A stretch of 64,000 bases of DNA, taken from NCBI RefSeq assembly GCF_023715365.1, contig NZ_JAMBNZ010000001.1, forward strand, positions 1 through 64,000. Reading direction: 5' to 3'. The DNA is from Georgenia satyanarayanai. GTDB lineage: Bacteria; Actinomycetota; Actinomycetes; Actinomycetales; Actinomycetaceae. Below the pieces are notes generated by a model. The model was not told the origin of the DNA. It searched no databases and was given only the letters and a program-made list of their open reading frames with translations. Position numbers and translations under genes: made by a program. Positions 38,344 through 47,210 of the stretch are shown here, one piece after another; the first letter of the stretch is position 1; the number at the start of each line of letters is the position of its first letter.

Positions 38344-41073
38344 CGCGGCATCGACACGGCTAACCTCGCGGACGACGAGAACCTCGTCACCGTAGTAATT
38401 AATGGCCTTTACCGCGACCTTCCCGGTGCTCGGGACTGGGAAGGGTCGGGACTCGGTGCGATAAAGCGATTCCCAGGCCTCGGGGTCGACGTCGGCCTTG
38501 AGCGACGTCCGAAGCTTCTTGTACGGGTCCTGGCCTCCGAGGAAGTAGGCATGGCGGACGAAGAAGCTCTCCTCGTCGTAGTCGGTGTCGACCATCCACA
38601 TGGCGATCCCGTCGGTGCCGCCGGAACGCACCTCTCCGGTCGTAGGGTCGTAGACGTCCACGCCCATGATCTCGACGACAACGCCGTCATCCGTGATGCG
38701 CACGTCGATGTCGGGCTCACCGAAGACGGTAAAGAGGTTGGCTGTCGAGGAGTTCTTCAAGAGATCGTCGCCCATGGCTAGGTCGACGTTCATGCGCACG
38801 AGCAGGATAGGGAGCCGGCCGAGGCGGCGCTCGGCGGCCACGGATGCGAAGCCCTCGCGCTGCGTCTCGCTGAGAGCGTCGAGGGCGTTGGCCTCGAACG
38901 CGTAGCCGAGGACGAGGAGCGAGTCCACGTCCGGCATGCCGAGCGCCTCGCGCGCTGCCGCCTTGACCATCCGGGCGTCGACCGTCCCGTATTCAGGTCC
39001 CAGGGCGATCGCAACGCGCTGGGTGGCGGGCTCAGCGCGGGAAGAATGTGCCTTCGCGGCCTCGACGTCCGCCTGGGCAGCGACGGTCCCAGTGGCTTGG
39101 ACGAAGCGACCCGGGTGGGGATCGACGCCGAGTAACATCAGCCGTTCCCGACGCCGCCCGTTCTGCACACCGGCGGTGAGCAGGTTATCGAGAATCGTCT
39201 CCTCGTAGCCCGCGCTCACGTCAAGGACGTCGGTTGCCTCGGTGTCCCGCCGCCCCCCGTCCGGGATCGTGGCGTCGAAGGATACGGAGCGGTGCGGCGA
39301 GAGAGACTCGACGGTGAACCGTCCGGACACGCGGACCTTCTTTTTGTCGTCGTACGGTCGGTCGTAGAGGTATTCCACATCCGCGTGCCGACGGATCGCC
39401 GCTTCGATCTCCGTGCGGGACATACCCGGGCGGATGTCGGGGTTGTTCGCGATCGACTTCAGCGTGATGTGCGGGGTGCGCTCGTAGACGAAACCCTGGC
39501 GGAGGTCCCGCTTGTGCGGCCCGCCGCGGCGCTCGGGCGGCGCGCCTAGGCTGCGCTCCTTCGCTGCGCCCTCCGGGGAGTCTGCAAGCAGGTAGTACGG
39601 GAAGCGCGCGCCCATAAGTCGCTGGCGAGCGAGTGCGATCGCGACACGGGACGTATCGATAGTGATCCAGCGTCTGCCCCGCTGTTCGGCGACGTGCGCC
39701 GTTGTGCCGGAGCCGCAGGTTGGATCGAGGACCAGGTCGCCTGGGTCGGTCGTCATGAGAAGGCATCTCTCGATGACTTTTGAATTCGTTTGAACGACGT
39801 ACGTCTTCGGATCTGCAAACCCTGCCGTCGTCGTATCATCCCACAGGTTCGTGGATGCAGATAGCGGGAAATCATCAAAGTACCGCACATAGTAGAGCGT
39901 GTTCTTGGCGCCGGTGAGGCGATTGGCCCACTTCAGCCTTTCCATGCCTTCGCGATTCGTCTTCCACCCTCCCTTCGTCGGCACGAAGGTCCCCTCAGGT
40001 ATAACAACAGGGAAGACAGTCGTCTGGCCGGTACGGGTTGTTTGAGAGGTCGTTTGATCTCTCCGAAACACCCGGCCATTTACTGAAGTCCGGCCCGACT
40101 GCTCCTCAGGCGTGAGACGACGCCTAGTGCCGTCGGGTTCTTCGACATTGACGTAGGCAGTGCCCTCAGCAGTGAAGGACTTGCGCTGAAATAGGGGGCG
40201 ATATTTCACCTCCGCCAAGTTGCGCGCGTACCATAGGACGTAGTTATTCACAGAGGACAGCACATTGGTGCCACCAGCAAAGCTACCGGCCCCAGAGGTA
40301 GTTTTGAACGTGATGAGAGAAGCGAAGTTTTCACTTCCGAAGACTTCGTCAAGGAGGCTGCGGACGAGGTGGACGTTCTCGTCGCCGATCTGGACGAAAA
40401 CGCTTCCGCTCTCGGTGAGCAGTTCCCGTGCGACTAGCAGCCGGTCGCGCAGGTATGTGAGGTACGTATGGATCCCGTCTTCCCACGTATCGCGGAAGGC
40501 CTTGATTTGCTCAGCCTCGCGGGCCATGTCTGCGAGGTTGCCATCCTTGACGTCGCGCTTGTCGATCCGGGGCTGCCAATTGGACTGAAACTTGATGCCG
40601 TACGGCGGGTCGATGTAGATCGCCTGGACCTGCCCGCGCAGGTTCTCCCGTTCGGCGAGGGACGCCATGACGTTTAGAGAATCACCCAGGATCATGCGGT
40701 TGGCCCACTTGGAAGAGTGCTTATAGTACTCCACCGCCTCCCAGGGGCCGAGGTCGTCGAACTCCTTAAACAGGGTGAGTTCAGGCTCCTCCTCAGGCCG
40801 TTGAGCAGTGCGGCGCAAATTCTCAACGAGCGCTCGCGGGTCAATCTTCTCCTGAATGTAGATCGGCGGGGCGACGACATCGAGCACGTCCTGCTTGGCG
40901 TCCTTGCCCCGCCACACGAGCTGCGGGTCGAGCTCCGTCTGGCGCGGCCAGCGGGTCACGGTTGGAGCAGCGACCTCATCGGGAACGAAGCTCTCGGCAT
41001 CCGCGGTGGGAATGTTGACGCGGCGCTCGTCGTGCTCATGGGCCTCAACGGCGGTGTGCTTGGGCGACGCCAT
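38341..41073 (-). CDS. mod: Type III-like DNA adenine methyltransferase (Mod)
   Basis: A 910-residue beta-class N6-adenine methyltransferase: the catalytic AIYIDPPYGIKF (DPPY 155-158) precedes the cofactor motif LDPTCGSGTTAHVAE (450-464), the order typical of type III Mod subunits. A long C-terminal half would hold specificity and Res contacts. ATG 41073 is 2 bases after the res stop. The last codon before the stop is the last base before the IS21 end, so the original C-terminus may have been cut. Codon use is less GC-rich than in core genes. Confidence 0.9.
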   Translation of the reverse strand: MASPKHTAVEAHEHDERRVNIPTADAESFVPDEVAAPTVTRWPRQTELDPQLVWRGKDAKQDVLDVVAPPIYIQEKIDPRALVENLRRTAQRPEEEPELTLFKEFDDLGPWEAVEYYKHSSKWANRMILGDSLNVMASLAERENLRGQVQAIYIDPPYGIKFQSNWQPRIDKRDVKDGNLADMAREAEQIKAFRDTWEDGIHTYLTYLRDRLLVARELLTESGSVFVQIGDENVHLVRSLLDEVFGSENFASLITFKTTSGAGSFAGGTNVLSSVNNYVLWYARNLAEVKYRPLFQRKSFTAEGTAYVNVEEPDGTRRRLTPEEQSGRTSVNGRVFRRDQTTSQTTRTGQTTVFPVVIPEGTFVPTKGGWKTNREGMERLKWANRLTGAKNTLYYVRYFDDFPLSASTNLWDDTTTAGFADPKTYVVQTNSKVIERCLLMTTDPGDLVLDPTCGSGTTAHVAEQRGRRWITIDTSRVAIALARQRLMGARFPYYLLADSPEGAAKERSLGAPPERRGGPHKRDLRQGFVYERTPHITLKSIANNPDIRPGMSRTEIEAAIRRHADVEYLYDRPYDDKKKVRVSGRFTVESLSPHRSVSFDATIPDGGRRDTEATDVLDVSAGYEETILDNLLTAGVQNGRRRERLMLLGVDPHPGRFVQATGTVAAQADVEAAKAHSSRAEPATQRVAIALGPEYGTVDARMVKAAAREALGMPDVDSLLVLGYAFEANALDALSETQREGFASVAAERRLGRLPILLVRMNVDLAMGDDLLKNSSTANLFTVFGEPDIDVRITDDGVVVEIMGVDVYDPTTGEVRSGGTDGIAMWMVDTDYDEESFFVRHAYFLGGQDPYKKLRTSLKADVDPEAWESLYRTESRPFPVPSTGKVAVKAINYYGDEVLVVREVSRVDAA

Positions 41074-41075
41074 GC

Positions 41076-44000
41076 TTACTTGGCTCCTTCTTTACGACTA
41101 GTGAGGGTAAGGCGCGGGTCGCCGTCGATCCCTTCGAACGGGTCATAGCCGAGCGGTTGTCCGGTGATCGGCAGGTCTGCATAGAGATTGGCGATGGCAT
41201 CACTGACAATCGTACGGAAGCGGTACGGGTCATCGACCTCCACGTATCCCCAACGACCGAACCGCCCATCCGCGTTAACCGCCGCGCACCACAAATTCCG
41301 GGCCGTGTCCGCTTTGGCGTCGCGGGCGGTCTGGTCCTTGAGCCCACCGGACACCTCGACGACGAGGTGGCGCTCGACGTCACCGGCACGGCGGACGAGG
41401 CGAACGAGGAAGTCGGGCCGGTAGCGACGACCGACTCCTTTGTGCGTGTAAGGGATCGCGAACTCGAGGTGGTCGTTCTTTACGTACGCGGCGACGTCAT
41501 CCATCGCCTCCAGGTCGAGGGCAGCGATCTTCTCCCACGTGTTGCCGCCAACACCATCGAGGACGACGTGTGACACATGACTGCGCTCGCTCGTCACGTG
41601 GACGTTTTTGATCGTCTGGAAGTCGATGGCGTCCGTGGAGCCAGTAGGTGCATCGGACTGGATGATCGGGCGCACCATCGGATCGCGGTCGCCCGCGACC
41701 TGAACAATCGTCCGCTGGATGTGTTCAACTGCTTCGCTCGCGAAGGTCCCGAGGAGCAACAGTCCGGGGAAGGCGTGACCGTGGAGCTGAAGCTTGGCCT
41801 GCATCCACTCTTGGGTGATCTGCACCAGTCGCGGGACGAGCCAGGGCTTGGGCACGCGTTGGCCGTCGGAGTAGAGCGGGAGCAGGTGGCGCACTGCGAG
41901 GCGAAACGCGATTTCCTTCTGGCGCATCTGCTCCAGGGCCGAGAGATCGTGGATGTCGTCGGCACCGATGACTCCCGCCATCTCCGTCAGTGTGGGGACG
42001 GCGCCGGAGTCCAGCACGAACGGGTCGACTGCGTCGAAATCGACGTGAAGGTACTCGTCTGGTAACTCGAAACGGTATCCGTCCACCCGCGGGAAGACGA
42101 TGCGCGCTTCCTCTCGGCTCTCGAGGGCGCGAACGTGAACGCTCGGTGGGCGAGGGGGCGGATCGGTTACCGGTCGGTCGGAGGGGATGAAGGAGAAGGG
42201 GATTCCGTAGACCTCGGCGTACTCGGCCGGCAACAATCCGTCGTTGTCGAGCGCGTACGAGCGCCGCCGCAGGCCGCGCCCGACCACCTGCTCGCAGAGA
42301 AGCTGCGAGCCGAAGGCACGCACGCCAAGGACATGGGTGACGGTGTTGGCGTCCCAGCCCTCAGAGAGCATTGACACGGACACGACGCAGCGGACCTGAC
42401 CACCGAGTCGACCCGGTTTGCCGACAGTGTTGAGCACCTCCCGCAGGAGCTGGCCGTCGTCGATATCGCCGGCAGCGGCACCCGTCCGTTCCCGGTATTC
42501 GCGCTGGAACGCTTCGATCTCCGCTGCTGCGACGGCGCGGAACGCAGGGCTGACCGCTTCGCCGGACTCCAGCTCCGCCGAGTCAACGAGGATGGTACGG
42601 GGGACGGCGAGTCGCTCGCCGTCTGCGTAGTTCGACAGCTTAGCCAGCGTGCCGGGGACCACGCGGCGGACGACTTCGGCGTCGTCGCCGGTAAGTTCCT
42701 GCTCGTACCCAGCGATCTGGTCGTAGACCCACTTTGACACGGTCGTGTTGGGGCAGACGACGATGAACACCGGTGGCGCCGCGCCGTCGGTCCGCTGCCA
42801 GCGTTCGAATGCGCGCTCATACGAGCCGTACAGGCTCGTGAGCGCGCCGGCGAGGACCGCGGGAAGTTGACGCGTCGTGTCGAACCCGCCCCTGCCCGCT
42901 CGCTTCGGGAGCTCGTCCTTCACCTGGTCCCATAGGTGCAGGTAGGAGACCGTGGACCCGGTCGCGTCGTCGTCGACTGGTAAGCGGGGGATCTTAACGA
43001 GACCCGACTCGATGGCGTCCATGAGGGAGAAGTCGGAGACCGTCCATGGGTAGATGAATCCCTCTGGGTAGCCCGAGCCGGCGATGAAGTACGGGGTGGC
43101 AGAGAGGTCGTAGATTTGCTTGATGCCGACGTGCTTGTGAACGTTCAGCAGGCCGGTGAACCACACGCCGGCATCGACGTTCGCCTCCTTCGCCTCCGCG
43201 CGCGCAATGGCATCGAGCGCCTTGAGGTCGGCATCGGCGTCGCGGGGAACGTAGCAGTGGTGCGCCTCATCGTTGATCACCATGATCTGGCCGGAGGCGC
43301 CGCGCCCACCGCCCAGGTCGCGCAGGACGCGCGTGACCATCTGCGCCTCGGTCTCGACGAATGGGTCGACGCCAGTCCGAGCGCGGAGCAGCTTCTTGGT
43401 GTTAGCGGCGACGCCCTGACCCTCCTGACGCGTGCGCAGCATGAAAGTGTGGAAGTTCGTCACCGCCACCCGTGCCTGGCTCAGCTGCGCCCACAGGTCG
43501 GCCGGAATGAGGTCGCGTTCGCGGTAGTAGTTGCCCGAGTCGCTGGGGAAGAGCACACGCAGGCGGTCGCGGATCGTAATGCCCGGAGTGACGACGAGGA
43601 ACTTGTTCGTGAACCGGGCATCGCGTCGGTTGGCTGCCTTATTTAGCGTCTGCCACGCGATGAGCATCGCCATGACGACGGTCTTGCCCGTTCCTGTCGC
43701 CATCTTCAGCGCTTGCCGGGGCAGGTCTGCGTTGTACTCGGCGTTCTGCTCCTTGAGCGACGCGGTGACCCAGCCTGAGCCGCGTACCCGAGCGGTGCGG
43801 CCGGCCTCGGCGGCGGTAAGCCGGCCGGCAACCTCGGCGACGTAGATCGCGGTCTCCGCTGCTTCCCGCTGGGCGAAGAAAACCCGATTGTCTCGGTCCG
43901 GATCTGCCCAATACCGCAAGAGGCGTGCCGTGGTTGGCGTCACCCCGGGATAGCCAGACGCGCGCCAGGTAGCTACATCACCTCGAAGCTGATTGATCTG

Positions 44001-44255
44001 GTCGTTGACGTCTCTGCGCTCACCCGTTCGGGTGAGATCCAACTCCTCTTGCACGAGCTGATGGGCTGCCGTGCTTCGGCCCTTTCGCTCCCGCGGGACG
44101 GGAATCCAGGACTCACTCGGTCTCCGCCGTCCTGCGATGTCGGAGGTGAGCTGGCCGTGCTCGTCGAGCATCCAGTGACGGGACGGCTCCTCGAACGGGC
44201 TGTTGAGAACCGGATTGTCAATGGCCGTCGTCGTCACAGACCCATCTTGCCTCAT
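41076..44255 (-). CDS. Type III-like restriction helicase-nuclease (Res, BPTD_3080-like)
   Basis: A protein of about 1059 residues, a superfamily-2 translocase with nuclease domain. Walker A is in ALKMATGTGKTVVMAML (near 190), the DEAD-box-like VINDEAHHCY near 320, SAT in IYDLSATPYF, and motif VI in QVVGRGLRRR. The C-terminal part has a PD-(D/E)XK-like set, RYRPDFLVRL and HLVVEVSGGLKDQ. The layout matches BPTD_3080-type restriction endonucleases. ATG 44255 is preferred; GTG 44261 and 44237 are alternatives. It is upstream of mod, the reverse of the usual mod-res order. Confidence 0.88.
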   Translation of the reverse strand: MRQDGSVTTTAIDNPVLNSPFEEPSRHWMLDEHGQLTSDIAGRRRPSESWIPVPRERKGRSTAAHQLVQEELDLTRTGERRDVNDQINQLRGDVATWRASGYPGVTPTTARLLRYWADPDRDNRVFFAQREAAETAIYVAEVAGRLTAAEAGRTARVRGSGWVTASLKEQNAEYNADLPRQALKMATGTGKTVVMAMLIAWQTLNKAANRRDARFTNKFLVVTPGITIRDRLRVLFPSDSGNYYRERDLIPADLWAQLSQARVAVTNFHTFMLRTRQEGQGVAANTKKLLRARTGVDPFVETEAQMVTRVLRDLGGGRGASGQIMVINDEAHHCYVPRDADADLKALDAIARAEAKEANVDAGVWFTGLLNVHKHVGIKQIYDLSATPYFIAGSGYPEGFIYPWTVSDFSLMDAIESGLVKIPRLPVDDDATGSTVSYLHLWDQVKDELPKRAGRGGFDTTRQLPAVLAGALTSLYGSYERAFERWQRTDGAAPPVFIVVCPNTTVSKWVYDQIAGYEQELTGDDAEVVRRVVPGTLAKLSNYADGERLAVPRTILVDSAELESGEAVSPAFRAVAAAEIEAFQREYRERTGAAAGDIDDGQLLREVLNTVGKPGRLGGQVRCVVSVSMLSEGWDANTVTHVLGVRAFGSQLLCEQVVGRGLRRRSYALDNDGLLPAEYAEVYGIPFSFIPSDRPVTDPPPRPPSVHVRALESREEARIVFPRVDGYRFELPDEYLHVDFDAVDPFVLDSGAVPTLTEMAGVIGADDIHDLSALEQMRQKEIAFRLAVRHLLPLYSDGQRVPKPWLVPRLVQITQEWMQAKLQLHGHAFPGLLLLGTFASEAVEHIQRTIVQVAGDRDPMVRPIIQSDAPTGSTDAIDFQTIKNVHVTSERSHVSHVVLDGVGGNTWEKIAALDLEAMDDVAAYVKNDHLEFAIPYTHKGVGRRYRPDFLVRLVRRAGDVERHLVVEVSGGLKDQTARDAKADTARNLWCAAVNADGRFGRWGYVEVDDPYRFRTIVSDAIANLYADLPITGQPLGYDPFEGIDGDPRLTLTSRKEGAK

Positions 44256-44274
44256 CCGCACGTCCGCCGGACCT

Positions 44275-47103
44275 TCACTGGCGCGGAGGGCGCACCTTCG
44301 GCTCCGGCAGCCCCGGCGCCTCTGCCGCCGGCCGGCGGCTCAGCGCGGCGAAAGCCTCGGCGATCGCCCGGTCGAGCTGCTTGTCCTCAGCGGCAAAGAA
44401 GTCCGCCGGGGAGTGCACCACCTCGATGTCCGGGTCCACGCCGTGGTTCTCCACGCCCCAGCCCTTGCCGTTGAACGTGAACGCGTACCGCGGCTGGGTC
44501 ACCTCCGTGCCGTCCACGAGCGAGAACCGTCCGTCGATGCCGACGACTCCGCCCCAGGTCCGCGTGCCCACGACTGGGCCGAGGCCCGTCTCCTGCACGG
44601 CGGCGGTGATGATGTCGCCGTCCGAGCCGGCGTCCTCGTTCGCCACGAGCACCACCGGACCGCGGGGCGCCTGCGAGGGGTACGGGACCGGTGACGCGTA
44701 GTGGCGGCCCCTGTCCCAGCCGATCACCTTGGCCACGAGACGCGAGAGCACCAGCTGGGACGTGTGCCCGCCGCGGTTGTACCTCACGTCCACGACCAGC
44801 CCCTCGGCCCGGGCGGCGTGCCGCAGGTCGCGGTGCAACTGCGCCCACCCGCTCGCCACCATGTCCGGCACGTGCACGTAGCCGAGCCGCCCGCCGCTGT
44901 GCTCGCGCACGTACTCGCGCCGCGAGCGCACCCAGTCCTGGTAGCGCAGCGTCTCCTCCGAGGCGAGCGGCACGACGACCACCCGCCGGTCCTCCCCGTC
45001 GCGCCGCAGCGTGAGCTCCACCGGCTTGTCGGCCGCCCCGACCAGGAGCGGGCCGGGCCCGAACGCTTCGTCGACCGGCACGCCGTCGACGGCGACGACG
45101 ACGTCACCCGGGCGGGCGTCCACTCCCGCCGCCCGGAGCGGCGAGCGCGCGTCGGGGTCGGAGGACTCCCCCGGCAGGATCCGCTCGATGCGCCACCCGT
45201 CCTCCGCCCGTGCCAGGTCGGCGCCGAGCAGTCCGAGGCGCCGGTCCTGGTCGCCGGGTGGCGTCGGCGGAGAGGCGTAGGCGTGGGAGGTGTTGAGCTC
45301 GGCGCCCACCTCCCACAGCAGGTCGATGAGGTCCTCGTGAGTCCGCAGGCTCTCCACCACGGGGCGCCACCGCTCGGTGACGGCGTCCCAGTCCACGCCG
45401 TCCATGTCCGCGCGCCAGAAGTGGTCGCGCATGAGGCGGGCGTTCTCCTCGAACATCTGCCGCCACTCGGCGGCCGGGTCCACGTCGAAGCGTAGCCGGG
45501 CGAGGTCGACGGTGACCACCGCGGCGTCGTCGTCCTCCGGCGGCTTCTTGTCGGCGGCCTGGACGGTGACGGTGTCCTTGTGCCGCAGCACCACCCGCTC
45601 CCCGTCCCCGGAGACTGCGTAGCTGTCCACCTTGTCCGCCACGGTCGTCACCCTGCGCTCGGCGAAGGACCAGTGCTCGAGGGTGTCGGTGGCCGGGTCG
45701 CCGAGCACGCCCGCCCGGCGGCTGCCGAGCTCGCCGGTCTCCTTGGCCTTCCGCACCCACAGCATCCCGCCCTTAGCGGCGCGCAGGCCGCGGTAGTCCC
45801 CCGACGGGACGCCGAAGGGCACGATGCGCTCCTCGGCGCCCTCGGCGTCGAGGTCCGGGCAGGTCACCGGCACAGGCTCACCCTCCGGCCTCGACTCCTC
45901 GGGCTTGCTGATCCGCCAGCCGTCGGCGCTCGGGCCGAAGGGGGCGGGCTCGCGCGCCGAGAGCGGGATGAGCCACGGCCGCGTGGACCCGCTGAACGAC
46001 AGCCCGAACTCGTGGGTGTCGTAACTCGGGTCGAAGGTCCGGTCGGAGAGGAAGACGATGAACTTGCCGTCGGCGCTGAACACCGGCGAGTGGTCGTGGT
46101 ACTTGCCGGAGGTGAGCGCGACCGGGGCGCCGTCGCCAGAGAGGTCCGCGATGCGCAGCTGGTGCAGGTCGCCCTCGAGCCCGGTGGGCTGGGACCACAG
46201 GAGGTAACGGCCGTCCGGGGAGAAGCTCGAGGGTGCTTGGCCTCCCCTCGGCCGACGTGCCGATGTCCGTGATCTGCCGCTCTCGACGTCGACGAGCCGG
46301 ATCGCGCCGTCGTGGGAGATGGTGGCGGCGCGCGTGCCGACCGGGTCGCTCGCAAGGTGGAGCACGCGGCCGAGCGCGCCGGACGCGATCCGCCGAGGCT
46401 GCTCGGCGGAGGTCAGCGAGTGGACCTCGAGCGCGTGTCCCACAGCCAGAGGTTGGCCTGCTCCTCGGCGCGGTCGGGGAAGCGGGCGGCGCGGTCGGAG
46501 ACGAAGGCGAGCCGGTCCCCCAGCCGCATCGGGTCGACCAGGCCGGCGGGCTCGTCCACGAGAAGCTGCTCCCAGCTGCCGCTCCTGCGCAGCCACAGCC
46601 GGGACGCGGTGCCGCCCGGGTAGCGCTTCCACTGCGCGGGCGGCCGGCTGCCCGGGGTGCTCAGCGCGACGGTGCCATCCCCTGTGATGGCGACGCCGGA
46701 GGCCGGGCCGAGGTCGAGCCGCTCGACCGTGCCGTCGAGGGCGACGGCCTTGACCACGAGGTGGCGCAGCTTCGCCTCCCCGGCGTGGGTGGCCGCGAGC
46801 ACGCGGCCGTCGGCGGTCCAGCCGAGCACGAGTGTGCGGTACGCGCCCCCACCAGGTGAGCCGCCGCGCGTCCCCGCTCTCGACGTCGACGACGAACACC
46901 TCGGGGTGCCCGTCCCGGTGCGACACGTACGCGACGTGCCGCCCGTCCGGCGCGAAGCGCGGCTGTGCTGCAGGGGCGCGGTGCGTGGTGAGCCGCCACG
47001 CACGACCGCCGGTGGTCGGGGCGAGCCAGACGTCGTCGTCGGCGATGAAGGCCACCAGGTCACCGTGGATGTGCGGGTAGCGCAGGTAGGCACTCTGCGC
47101 CAC
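44275..47103 (-). CDS. Tricorn-type S41 protease with compensated frame changes
   Basis: A protein of about 940 residues, homologous to tricorn protease: N-terminal beta-propeller (YPHIHGDLVAFIADDDVWLA), PDZ (DVVVAVDGVPVDEAFGPG) and S41 core with RYNRGGHTSQ and the nucleophile in ANEDAGSDGDIITAAV. The frame stays open, but the conserved text jumps to the +1 frame between about 46850 and 46434 (GWTADGRVLAATHAGEAK) and again between about 46280 and 46232. At least four single-base indels are implied, each pair restoring the frame. They may be sequencing errors or real decay. GTG 47103 is divergent from the GmrSD-like gene. Confidence 0.75.
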   Translation of the reverse strand: MAQSAYLRYPHIHGDLVAFIADDDVWLAPTTGGRAWRLTTHRAPAAQPRFAPDGRHVAYVSHRDGHPEVFVVDVESGDARRLTWWGRVPHTRARLDRRRPRARGHPRRGGEAAPPRGQGRRPRRHGRAARPRPGLRRRHHRGWHRRAEHPGQPAARAVEALPGRHRVPAVAAQERQLGAASRGRARRPGRPDAAGGPARLRLRPRRPLPRPRRGAGQPLAVGHALEVHSLTSAEQPRRIASGALGRVLHLASDPVGTRAATISHDGAIRLVDVESGRSRTSARRPRGGQAPSSFSPDGRYLLWSQPTGLEGDLHQLRIADLSGDGAPVALTSGKYHDHSPVFSADGKFIVFLSDRTFDPSYDTHEFGLSFSGSTRPWLIPLSAREPAPFGPSADGWRISKPEESRPEGEPVPVTCPDLDAEGAEERIVPFGVPSGDYRGLRAAKGGMLWVRKAKETGELGSRRAGVLGDPATDTLEHWSFAERRVTTVADKVDSYAVSGDGERVVLRHKDTVTVQAADKKPPEDDDAAVVTVDLARLRFDVDPAAEWRQMFEENARLMRDHFWRADMDGVDWDAVTERWRPVVESLRTHEDLIDLLWEVGAELNTSHAYASPPTPPGDQDRRLGLLGADLARAEDGWRIERILPGESSDPDARSPLRAAGVDARPGDVVVAVDGVPVDEAFGPGPLLVGAADKPVELTLRRDGEDRRVVVVPLASEETLRYQDWVRSRREYVREHSGGRLGYVHVPDMVASGWAQLHRDLRHAARAEGLVVDVRYNRGGHTSQLVLSRLVAKVIGWDRGRHYASPVPYPSQAPRGPVVLVANEDAGSDGDIITAAVQETGLGPVVGTRTWGGVVGIDGRFSLVDGTEVTQPRYAFTFNGKGWGVENHGVDPDIEVVHSPADFFAAEDKQLDRAIAEAFAALSRRPAAEAPGLPEPKVRPPRQ

Positions 47104-47210
47104 GCTAGCTGCGGATGCCAGGGCCACACAGCGATTTCCGAACTGCCGTGGACGCCGCTGTCCCGTGGCAGAGTAGAGAGAGTTGCCAGTGTTGGACGGA
47201 CGGGAAAGCC

